Shown here piece by piece: positions 5,749-12,815 of a stretch of 13,208 nucleotides of DNA. The position numbers were made by a program, and so were the translations under genes. Below the pieces are notes generated by a model that had not been told where the DNA came from, searched no databases, and worked only from the letters and a program-made list of their open reading frames with translations. The DNA comes from Loktanella sp. (GTDB taxonomy: Bacteria > Pseudomonadota > Alphaproteobacteria > Rhodobacterales > Rhodobacteraceae): contig PUNR01000196.1 in the NCBI GenBank assembly GCA_003551805.1, positions 1 through 13,208 of the forward strand. Reading direction: 5' to 3'. Position 1 is the first letter of the stretch; each line of letters opens with the position of its first letter.

Positions 5749-7435
5749 GCCGTAATCCTTTTCTATTCCGCCAGACGATCGCAGGGATCAGCAAGGCCAG
5801 CGCAAAAGGCACCAGCGCCGCACCTGTTTGCATCAGCCCGTAAACGCCAATCGCGCGCCTGTCACCGCCAGAGGCAAGCGCCACAGCCTCGGTCGTCAAA
5901 GTCGCGACACGACCACCGCCGATAAGCAGTGTTGGCAGATATTGCCCGACTGATACGGCCAGCCCCACCGCCAGCGCGGTCAGGACCGGGCGCAGCAGCA
6001 TCGGCAGACGCACGCGCCACAGCACACGATCAGGGCTTGCGCCCAAGGCTGCGGCGATCACACCCATGCGCGTATCCCAAGCCCGAAACGGATCGGCCAG
6101 CGACAAGAAAACATAAGGCAGCACGAAAACCAGATGCGCCAGCATCACCGGCCACCGCCCGACATCGGCGCCAATATTCAGCATCAGCGTCTGTAACCCG
6201 GGCAGGAACGCCGTCTGCGGTACCAACAGCGGTAGATACAGAAGCCAGACCGCTCGCTGGCTGACGCGGATGTTGTGGCGATATTCGGCCTCCAGACAGC
6301 CGATGGTCAGGATCAGGGCGATCATGGCCGCGGTCACTGCAATCACCGCAGTTTCGCCCAACGCCTTTAACGTGCCGGGGCCGAAACGAAGCCAGTTGCG
6401 CAGTGTCATTTCGTCAGGCAATGCGGCGGGGAAGCTCCAGAAACCGGCAAAAGACCATATCGCCAGCACGACCAGCCCCAAAAGCACCGCCAGCGCCGAA
6501 AAAGTTCCAGCAACAAGCGCGCCGCCCGCGACCACCGCATCCGCCTTGCCGCGTGCGCCCGAAGCGATCCAGCGACGGCCCAATGCAGCGACAATGGTCT
6601 CGCCAATGCGCCAGACAACCAGCGCGCCGATCACCAATGCCAGTTGCAGCAATGCGCCCGCTGCGGCCTCTAACCGGAACGCAAGGTCTGGGTGGGACAT
6701 CCATTTGACGATCTGCACCGACAGGGACGGCGGTGTGTTCGGCCCCAGAATGATTGCCACATCCACCACCGACATCGCATAGGCCAGCACCACATAGATC
6801 GGTGGCCGTATCTGCGCATAAACCCGCGGAAATACTGTCTTGAGCCAGCCAGTCAGCCGCCTGTAGCCAAGCGCCTGCGCAACACGGACACTGCGCTGCG
6901 CATCGGCCTGCCCCAATGCCGCGAGGGTGATCAGCAGCAGAAACGGTACTTCTTTTACGATCAGCCCCGCGGTCATCGCCAGACCCCAACTGTCCTGCAC
7001 GATCAGCAGATCAGGCGGGCGGTCCCAGCCGGTCAACCCCGGCGAGGTCAGCCGCGCCAGCCAGCCAGAGGGTGCAATCAGAAACGCCAGGCCGAATGCC
7101 GCAGCCGCGTGCGGCACGGCAAGCAGCGGTGACAGGGCCCGTTCCAGCATCAGGAATGGCCGCGTTCCGGACCAGCCTGCCGTGACCAGCATAACAATCG
7201 CCAGCGATATCACTGTCGCCAGCAGACCAGTCCCGATGGACAGCATCATTGCACGCGGCAATCCTGCCCAGCCGAACAGGTCGCGGAACGGGTCAAGCGA
7301 CGGACCTGTCAGCCCCGCCGCCGGCAGATGCCCGAAGGCGGGCAGGAACGTGCCCCACAAGCCCGCACCCACCGGCCCCAGCATCGCCAGCAAAGTCAGT
7401 GCTGGCAAAACCGGCAGCAGATAGCGGCGTGACAT
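5741..7435 (-). CDS. ynjC: ABC transporter permease with two fused transmembrane halves, YnjC-like
   Basis: This inner-membrane protein forms the channel of the importer. The 564 residues hold two homologous permease halves, each with about six hydrophobic segments. Each half carries one EAA loop, the contact site for the ATPase: AQALGYRRLTGWLKTVFPR near residues 186-204 and AAALGASPDRVLWRVRLP near 461-478. Because both halves are in one chain, a single permease gene suffices, as in E. coli YnjC (about 511 residues) and the ThiP/FbpB-type permeases. The longer length comes mostly from loops between segments. The ATG at 7435 is 4 bases after the ynjB-like stop and its 3' end overlaps the ynjD-like ATG, so the three genes are one operon. 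The family is clear; the YnjC assignment relies on gene order and on the better conserved YnjB and YnjF neighbours. Confidence 0.88.
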   Translation of the reverse strand: MSRRYLLPVLPALTLLAMLGPVGAGLWGTFLPAFGHLPAAGLTGPSLDPFRDLFGWAGLPRAMMLSIGTGLLATVISLAIVMLVTAGWSGTRPFLMLERALSPLLAVPHAAAAFGLAFLIAPSGWLARLTSPGLTGWDRPPDLLIVQDSWGLAMTAGLIVKEVPFLLLITLAALGQADAQRSVRVAQALGYRRLTGWLKTVFPRVYAQIRPPIYVVLAYAMSVVDVAIILGPNTPPSLSVQIVKWMSHPDLAFRLEAAAGALLQLALVIGALVVWRIGETIVAALGRRWIASGARGKADAVVAGGALVAGTFSALAVLLGLVVLAIWSFAGFWSFPAALPDEMTLRNWLRFGPGTLKALGETAVIAVTAAMIALILTIGCLEAEYRHNIRVSQRAVWLLYLPLLVPQTAFLPGLQTLMLNIGADVGRWPVMLAHLVFVLPYVFLSLADPFRAWDTRMGVIAAALGASPDRVLWRVRLPMLLRPVLTALAVGLAVSVGQYLPTLLIGGGRVATLTTEAVALASGGDRRAIGVYGLMQTGAALVPFALALLIPAIVWRNRKGLRHG

Positions 7436-7439
7436 GGCT

Positions 7440-8639
7440 TTACTGGGCTACGCCGTAGCGCGTTACCCAATCGTCGCTGATGCGTGTCATCCAGCTTGGG
7501 TGCGGTTCGGCCTGCACTGTGCCAAGCTCGGCTGGTGTCAGGGTCGCGATACCAAGATCAAGCGCGTCAAACAGGGCGCGGTCATCATCCGACAGTTTTT
7601 CCATTGCCAGAACGGTACCATAGCCAAGGATCGTAGGGTCTTGGGCGCGCGCCTGCGCTTCGGGTGACATCAGGAAATTGGCAACGACCATCGCACCGGC
7701 TTTTGCCCCCGAATTGTAAGGGATCGCCACAAAGGACGCGTTGCCGATGGTACCCTTGTCCAGCACAAAGGTGCGCACTGTGTCAGGCAATTCGTTGTTC
7801 GCGATCGCTGTCGACGCTGCGCCCGGGCTAAAGGAGATCGAAAGATCAACTTCACCATCGGCAATCAGCGGGAACATTGCTGTGCCGGTAGCCGGATATG
7901 CGCGGCCTGCGCGCCAAAGGTTTGGCGTCAGCGCGTCCAGATAGTCCCAAAGTGGTTCGGTGACAGCGTCGTAATTGTCATCAGTCGCAGGTTCAGCCAG
8001 CACTGATGCATCGGGCAAGATGTCGATCAGCACCTGTTTCAGGAACGTTGTTCCCAGAAAATCCGGCGGCTGTGGATAGCTAAATCGCCCCGGGTTTGAC
8101 TGTGCCCATTCCAACAGGTCGTCCATCGACCCAAGTGCGTCGGGCATCGTTGCCGTATCATGTACGAACACAACCTGCGCCATAGCCCACGGGCTTTCGA
8201 ACCCCTCGACCGGGATAGTGAAATCTGTCTGCACCGATTTGCTTTCAAAGTCGACCAGCGCCCAGTTTGGCAGCTGTTCCGCATACGGGCCGAACAGCAG
8301 GTCAGCGTCTTTCATAGCCGCAAAATTTGCACCGTTGATCCAGATCATATCAATCGCGCCACCGTCATCCTGACCGGCCTGCTTTTCCGACAGCACGCGC
8401 GTAACCGCATCGGCGGTATCTGTCAGTTTGACGTGTTCAAGCGTGACGCCATAATCCTCGGCCACGCGCGACCCGACCCATGCGATGAAATCATTGGTTG
8501 TGGTTGATCCGCCCCAAGCGTTCCAGAACACTGTCTGGCCTTGGGCCTGTGCTGTCACCTCATCCCAGTTCGCGGGGTCAATATCGGCCAATGCCGGCAA
8601 AGGTGCCAGCAAAGCGGCGAGAATGGCGAGGTGTTTCAT
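7440..8639 (-). CDS. ynjB: ABC transporter periplasmic substrate-binding protein, YnjB-like
   Basis: This is the periplasmic receptor of the importer, with 399 residues against about 388 in E. coli YnjB. The signal peptide MKHLAILAALLAPLPALA is followed by a mature protein starting near DIDPANWDEV. Segments I recognise from the YnjB family include QGQTVFWNAWGGS, IDMIWINGANFAAMK, GFESPWAMAQVVFVHD, RFSYPQPPDFLGTTFLKQVL, GTIGNASFVAIP and AEPHPSWMTRISDDWVTRYG near the C-terminus. I chose the ATG at 8639 over the in-frame ATG at 8645 because AAAGGA then sits about 8 bases upstream; the longer form would add only Met-Leu. The gene begins 12 bases after the stop of the ynjF-like gene. The ligand is not known; YnjB proteins are sometimes labelled thiamine-like only because of the transporter class. 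Confidence 0.9.
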   Translation of the reverse strand: MKHLAILAALLAPLPALADIDPANWDEVTAQAQGQTVFWNAWGGSTTTNDFIAWVGSRVAEDYGVTLEHVKLTDTADAVTRVLSEKQAGQDDGGAIDMIWINGANFAAMKDADLLFGPYAEQLPNWALVDFESKSVQTDFTIPVEGFESPWAMAQVVFVHDTATMPDALGSMDDLLEWAQSNPGRFSYPQPPDFLGTTFLKQVLIDILPDASVLAEPATDDNYDAVTEPLWDYLDALTPNLWRAGRAYPATGTAMFPLIADGEVDLSISFSPGAASTAIANNELPDTVRTFVLDKGTIGNASFVAIPYNSGAKAGAMVVANFLMSPEAQARAQDPTILGYGTVLAMEKLSDDDRALFDALDLGIATLTPAELGTVQAEPHPSWMTRISDDWVTRYGVAQ

Positions 8640-8651
8640 CAGCATTTTCCT

Positions 8652-9260
8652 TTATTTTTCGTAGATAAGAGAGGCAGCGTATATCCGCAAACCGGCGGTC
8701 AGAAAGCAAAGACTTCCGAACATCCACGCCAGCGGCGCGAAATAAGTTTCAAACAGACAAAGCAAGACGAAGAACACGATTGTTTCGGTCCCTTCCAGAA
8801 TGCCGTTTGAATAGTAAAGTGACTTTTGCCCCTGTGCGCTGGTCTTGTGCCCATGCTTTTCAGCAAGAATGGCATAGCCCAAAAAGCTGGTGCCGTTGAA
8901 ATAAAAGGACGCGAGCAGGAATGCCCCCGCTGCACCGTTGCTGGCCGGGTCTGTCAGCACAAAGGCCAGCGGGATCATCCCGTAAAACAGAAAATCAGCC
9001 GCGATATCCAGATAGCCGCCGAAATCTGTCTTGCGCGTCGCCCGCGCGACGGCACCGTCCAGCCCGTCCGCCAGACGACTTGCCAGCAACGGGATCAGCG
9101 CCCAAAGCGGCGCGCCAAGCCAGATGACCAAAGCCGCCAACAGCCCCAGGCCCAGCCCCGTCAGCGTCACCGCATTGGCCGAAACGCCGCGCGCGGCAAG
9201 GCTGCGCCCTATCCGGTTCAGCGGCGGGTCGATCAGTGGGCGAAGGTGTTGGTCAAGCAT
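8652..9260 (-). CDS. ynjF: CDP-alcohol phosphatidyltransferase family membrane protein, YnjF-like
   Basis: Members of this family move a CMP-linked phosphatidyl or similar group onto an alcohol, making phospholipid headgroups within the inner membrane. The protein has 202 residues with about five or six membrane segments. The active-site motif runs from Asp65 to Asp89: D65-GL-D68-G69-AV-A72-R73, then G81, D85 and D89, so all metal and CDP ligands are present. The spacing between AR and the next glycine is 7 residues instead of the textbook 8, a feature I also recall in E. coli YnjF. KSLYYSNGILEGTETIVFFV near 146-165 is another segment shared with YnjF. The start at 9260 has AGGA 9 bases upstream. 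It is the first gene of the ynj-like block, 84 bases after the HyuA-like gene. The alcohol substrate is unknown. Confidence 0.88.
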   Translation of the reverse strand: MLDQHLRPLIDPPLNRIGRSLAARGVSANAVTLTGLGLGLLAALVIWLGAPLWALIPLLASRLADGLDGAVARATRKTDFGGYLDIAADFLFYGMIPLAFVLTDPASNGAAGAFLLASFYFNGTSFLGYAILAEKHGHKTSAQGQKSLYYSNGILEGTETIVFFVLLCLFETYFAPLAWMFGSLCFLTAGLRIYAASLIYEK

Positions 9261-9344
9261 GTCCGGAGGTCCTGAAGGTCACCACGTTGTCCTTGATCGC
9301 GTGCAAACGCGCAATCGGGGTGACGGGAAAGTGACAGATCGAAA

Positions 9345-11348
9345 TCAACCTTCCGCGATGCGCGGGCGGCCTTGCGCGGTGACCTTGACCTTGGCCTCGA
9401 TGAACATCGGCTGGCCTTCGACATCGACCTCGGTGATGTCTTGGGCAATGTGCAGGCTAATGTCTTCGACCCCCGCCGCACGGGCGGCGGCACTTGCCTG
9501 TATGGATAAGGCGTCAACAATGCCGTCCAGCGCAGCGTCGCGGCTGGCATAGCTTTGCACCGCATCTTGCAAATGCACCTTGAACGCACCCGCACCGGGG
9601 CTGGTCACCGTGCCAGATGCCTGCATCTGGACCTGTCCCACCACCGCACCAATCGCGTTGGCCACACCACCATGTTCAGGCAACAGCATTCTGGTGCCCA
9701 ACCTGTCGCCGACAGCACCATAATATGCATGGGCAGAGGCCCCGAGCCCGATCACCGGCAAAGCCAGCGCCAGATCAACCCGCAGCGTGCCGCGATGCCG
9801 GTCCAGCCCCGCCATCGTCAGCGGATGTTGTGCCAATGCGGCAGGGTCGGGCCAGTCGCGCCCGTCTTCGGCAAAGGCGGCTTGCAGCAGGCAATCGACG
9901 GTCTGGGCGGTCAGCTGGGCGATGATCATCTGCGCTAAACGTTCGGCATCCGGCGCAATCTGCTGGCCGCCACCCGTGCGGCGACGGGCAAACAGCGTCA
10001 GCGCTTTGGCTGCGGCATCACTGTCCCAGACATCCTGCATCCCCATAACATGTGACGCATCCGACGGGGTGACACCCGCCAGCATCACCAGTCCACGCCC
10101 TATCAACCGGCCCAATGCCGGGTTTTCCATCCGCGTCTGCACCGCCTGTCCAAGTCGCAAAGGCCCACCGGCCAGACGCTGCGCGACAATCGTTTCGCGC
10201 GCATCAAGCCCCTGTGGCATCTGCGCCCACATCGGCAGCACGAATTGCCCCCCGTCAGACGCTGGCACACCGCTGGCCAGCGCACGGTCCAGCGCCAGAT
10301 GCACCAGTTCAGGAAATTGCATCGCGGCAAGCGCGATCGGCATCAACCGCCGTGGCCCAAGGCGCAGGCCAGCATCAAGCCCTTCGGTCACATGCACCTC
10401 GCTATCACCGCCAAGACCGGTGGTGCGCATCGCCACAGCCTCGACCATGGTGCGGAACGGGCCGACGCGCGCACCTGCGGGGTCGATCATGGGGCGGCCG
10501 TCGCGCAACAGGCAGATATCGGTGGTCGTGCCACCAATGTCGCTGACAAGTGCATCCTTTTCGCCCGTCAGCCAGCTGGCCCCGGCGATGGATGCGGCAG
10601 GCCCGCTCAGGATCGTCTCAATCGGTTTTTCGCGTGCGACCGCCGCCGACACCAGCGCCCCGTCACCACGCACGACCATCAGGCGGGCGGTGATGCCGCA
10701 TTTAACCAGATGGGTTTCGCAGGCGGTGATCAACCCGTCGATCATCCCGATCAGGCGGGCATTCAGCACCGCCGTCAGTGCCCGTTTCGGCCCACCCAAG
10801 GCCGAGGAAAGTTCATGCGAACACGTCACCGGCAGACCGGTCAGATCGCGGATCAGATCGCGTGCCGCGATTTCATGCGCGGGGTTGCGGGTGGCGAAAC
10901 TGGCCGCGACAGCATAGCCGGTGATGCCTGCGTCAAGCCCCGCCAGCGCCACTTGCAAACCGGCCAGATCGAACGGCGCCGCTTCGCTGCCTGCATGGGT
11001 ATGACCGCCAGCAAGGGCGATCACCGGATCACCGCGCAAGGCATCCTGCAATCCCGCGCGGGTCAGTTCACTGGCGTCAAAACCTATGAAAACCAGCGCG
11101 ATCCGACCACCCTGCCCTTCGACCAGTGCATTGGTGGCCAGCGTCGTTGACAGTGACACCATCGCGATATCGCGCGCCGGAACGCCCGATTGCGCCAAAG
11201 CCGCATCAATCGCCGCCCCCACGCCCAGCGCCAGATCAGGCCGCGACGTCAACGCCTTGGCCGATGCCACAACGCGCTGCGCGCTATCGTCCAGCACGAC
11301 GGCATCAGTATAAGTTCCGCCTGTATCAACACCAAGTAGAAAAGCCAT
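9345..11348 (-). CDS. Hydantoinase/oxoprolinase family protein, HyuA-like subunit
   Basis: HyuA-type proteins are ATP-dependent amidohydrolase subunits acting on cyclic amides such as hydantoins or 5-oxoproline. The 667-residue protein has two ASKHA-type phosphate loops: VDTGGTYTDAVV (7-18) and SDIGGTTTDICLL (269-281). STTLATNALVEG (67-78), ILSGPAASIAGAS (246-258), GLGGDSEV and GGVANAIGAVVGQ near the C-terminus also fit the family. The length is near the usual 690. I chose the ATG at 11348 (MAFLLGVDTGGT) because AAGG lies about 7 bases upstream; an ATG at 11369 would add seven residues. A HyuB partner is not next to it on either side. It is divergent from the M20 gene and may head the ynj-like operon. 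The exact substrate cannot be assigned. Confidence 0.88.
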   Translation of the reverse strand: MAFLLGVDTGGTYTDAVVLDDSAQRVVASAKALTSRPDLALGVGAAIDAALAQSGVPARDIAMVSLSTTLATNALVEGQGGRIALVFIGFDASELTRAGLQDALRGDPVIALAGGHTHAGSEAAPFDLAGLQVALAGLDAGITGYAVAASFATRNPAHEIAARDLIRDLTGLPVTCSHELSSALGGPKRALTAVLNARLIGMIDGLITACETHLVKCGITARLMVVRGDGALVSAAVAREKPIETILSGPAASIAGASWLTGEKDALVSDIGGTTTDICLLRDGRPMIDPAGARVGPFRTMVEAVAMRTTGLGGDSEVHVTEGLDAGLRLGPRRLMPIALAAMQFPELVHLALDRALASGVPASDGGQFVLPMWAQMPQGLDARETIVAQRLAGGPLRLGQAVQTRMENPALGRLIGRGLVMLAGVTPSDASHVMGMQDVWDSDAAAKALTLFARRRTGGGQQIAPDAERLAQMIIAQLTAQTVDCLLQAAFAEDGRDWPDPAALAQHPLTMAGLDRHRGTLRVDLALALPVIGLGASAHAYYGAVGDRLGTRMLLPEHGGVANAIGAVVGQVQMQASGTVTSPGAGAFKVHLQDAVQSYASRDAALDGIVDALSIQASAAARAAGVEDISLHIAQDITEVDVEGQPMFIEAKVKVTAQGRPRIAEG

Positions 11349-11454
11349 CTGACACCTTTTGGGGACCACGCATCACCTAAACGAAAGCGGCAGGAAAATT
11401 GCAACGCTTTTCATATCTCTTGCAGGATCAGGTCACTTGGCATTTAGTCTGGCC
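11349..11454. promoter_or_regulatory. Divergent intergenic region between HyuA-like and M20 genes
   Basis: This 106-base non-coding stretch should hold promoters for both directions. A minus-strand candidate pairs TTGCAA with TTTAGG at 17-base spacing, but the -10 is weak. On the plus strand I see no good Shine-Dalgarno directly before the ATG at 11455. I find no clear operator palindrome. Confidence 0.4.
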
Positions 11455-12744
11455 ATGACTGACCATAATTCCCTGATCCAGGCCATCACCGACCGGCGCG
11501 AAGATCTGATCGCCTTGACGCAAGACCTGATCCGCATCCCGACGCTGAACCCTCCGGGCGCGTTTTACCGTGATATCTGTGAATATCTGGACAGAAGGCT
11601 GCGCAAATCAGGGTTCGAGACAAAGCTGATCCGCGCCCACGGCACACCCGGCGACAGCGACGCATATCCCCGCTGGAACATTGTCGCACGCCGCGACGGC
11701 GGGCGCGCGGGTGATTGCGTGCATTTCAACAGCCACATCGACGTGGTCGAGGTGGGTCAGGGCTGGACGCAGGACCCGTTCGGTGGCGCACTGATCGATG
11801 GCAAGATTTACGGGCGTGGCGCTTGCGACATGAAAGGCGGGCTGGCCGCGTCAATTATCGCGGCCGAGGCGTTTATCGCCACCCATCCCGATTTTGCAGG
11901 CGCTGTCGAGATTTCCGGCACTGCGGATGAGGAATCCGGCGGTTATGGCGGTGTCGCCTATCTGGCCGAACAGGGCTATTTCGACCCCGCCCGCGTGCAG
12001 CATGTCATCATCCCCGAACCCTTGCACAAGGACCGCGTCTGTCTGGGCCATCGCGGCGGCTGGTGGGCCGAGATCGAGACACATGGCGAAATCGCGCATG
12101 GGTCGATGCCATTTCTGGGCGATTGCGCGGTGCGCCATATGGGCGCGGTGCTGAACGCGTTTGAAACGACGCTTTACCCCGCAATGGCTGCAAGGCGCAC
12201 CGATATGCCGGTGGTTCCGGATGGCGCGCGATCGTCCACGATGAATATCAATTCCATTCATGGTGGCCAGCCCGAACAGGCCGCTGACGACACCAGCCTG
12301 CCGGCGCATTGCGTGCCGGACAGGTGTCGGATCGTGATCGACCGCCGCTTTCTGGCCGAAGAAAGCATCGATCAGGTGCGCGGCGAGGTGACGGCGCTTC
12401 TTGAAGACCTCAAATCGCGCAGGGACCGGTTTGACTATGATCTACGGGAAATCAACATGGTCCTACCCAGTATGACAGACCGCAATGCACCCGTCGTGCA
12501 GGTGATCGCGGAACAGATCGAAAAAGTGCTGGGACGGCCAGCGGAATTTGTCGCGAGCCCCGGCACCTATGACCAGAAACATATCGACCGGATCGGCAAG
12601 CTGAAGAATTGCATTGCCTATGGTCCGGGGCTTTTGGAACTGGCGCATAAACCTGATGAATATATCGGTGTGGATGACATGATCGACAGCGCACAGGTCA
12701 TGGCGCGCGGGCTCGCGGCCATTACAGGTGTGACGTCGGGGTGA
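11455..12744 (+). CDS. M20 family metallohydrolase (ArgE/DapE-type deacylase/dipeptidase)
   Basis: This cytoplasmic enzyme of 429 residues uses two metal ions to hydrolyse an amide bond, for example in N-acyl or N-succinyl amino acids or small peptides. Metal ligands of the family are visible: His94 and Asp96 in NSHIDVV, bridging Asp125 in GRGACDMKGG, catalytic and metal Glu159-Glu160 in GTADEESGG, Glu188 in IPEPLH and His398 in LAHKPDEYIGVDDM. The lid domain with GEIAHGSMPFLGDCAV (211-226) sits between the two catalytic halves, as usual. I chose MTDHNSLIQA at 11455 because the 32 residues gained from the ATG at 11359 do not resemble the family. It is divergent from the HyuA-like gene, and the downstream gene encodes a peptide-binding protein, so the substrate is probably an imported peptide or N-blocked amino acid. 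ArgE and DapE themselves cannot be separated from other M20 members here. Confidence 0.9.
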   Translation: MTDHNSLIQAITDRREDLIALTQDLIRIPTLNPPGAFYRDICEYLDRRLRKSGFETKLIRAHGTPGDSDAYPRWNIVARRDGGRAGDCVHFNSHIDVVEVGQGWTQDPFGGALIDGKIYGRGACDMKGGLAASIIAAEAFIATHPDFAGAVEISGTADEESGGYGGVAYLAEQGYFDPARVQHVIIPEPLHKDRVCLGHRGGWWAEIETHGEIAHGSMPFLGDCAVRHMGAVLNAFETTLYPAMAARRTDMPVVPDGARSSTMNINSIHGGQPEQAADDTSLPAHCVPDRCRIVIDRRFLAEESIDQVRGEVTALLEDLKSRRDRFDYDLREINMVLPSMTDRNAPVVQVIAEQIEKVLGRPAEFVASPGTYDQKHIDRIGKLKNCIAYGPGLLELAHKPDEYIGVDDMIDSAQVMARGLAAITGVTSG

Positions 12745-12760
12745 ACCCCGACCTACGGGG
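12735..12760 (+). repeat. Hairpin over the M20 stop codon with an alternative downstream fold
   Basis: GTCGGGG-TGAA-CCCCGAC is a perfect 7-base stem with a 4-base loop (12735-12752), and the loop contains the TGA stop. The second arm can instead pair with CGGGG at 12756-12760 across ACCTA, giving a 5-base stem. The two folds exclude each other. It resembles short palindromic repeats I have seen between genes in Rhodobacteraceae, but that is a memory-based guess. Confidence 0.5.
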
Positions 12761-12772
12761 CTTGAATTGCAG

Positions 12773-12788
12773 GTTCACTTGGGTGAAC
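12773..12788 (+). repeat. Second intergenic hairpin before the binding-protein gene
   Basis: GTTCAC-TTGG-GTGAAC is a perfect 6-base inverted repeat with a 4-base loop, located 28 bases before the ATG of the binding-protein gene. No T-run follows, so it is not an intrinsic terminator. Hairpins between an enzyme gene and a binding-protein gene often act as RNA stabilisers. Confidence 0.45.
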
Positions 12789-12815
12789 ACTGCTGCCAAC
12801 AAACAGGGGGCCATC

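Noticed and set aside
5929..7458. Plus-strand open frames opposite the permease gene
   Set aside because: They lack motifs, have low-complexity composition and lie opposite a permease with two EAA loops.
9787..11150. Long plus-strand open frames (376 and 301 codons) opposite the HyuA-like gene
   Set aside because: They are Arg/Pro/Ser-rich shadows typical of GC-rich DNA; the minus strand has clear HyuA motifs.
9345..11369. HyuA-like protein starting at the ATG at 11369
   Set aside because: The seven extra residues (MVPKRCQ) are not family-like, and the AAGG within them is the ribosome site for the ATG at 11348.
11359..12744. M20 hydrolase starting at the ATG at 11359
   Set aside because: It would overlap the upstream signals of the divergent gene and add 32 residues unlike the family N-terminus. 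The region codes for a typical M20 start only from 11455.
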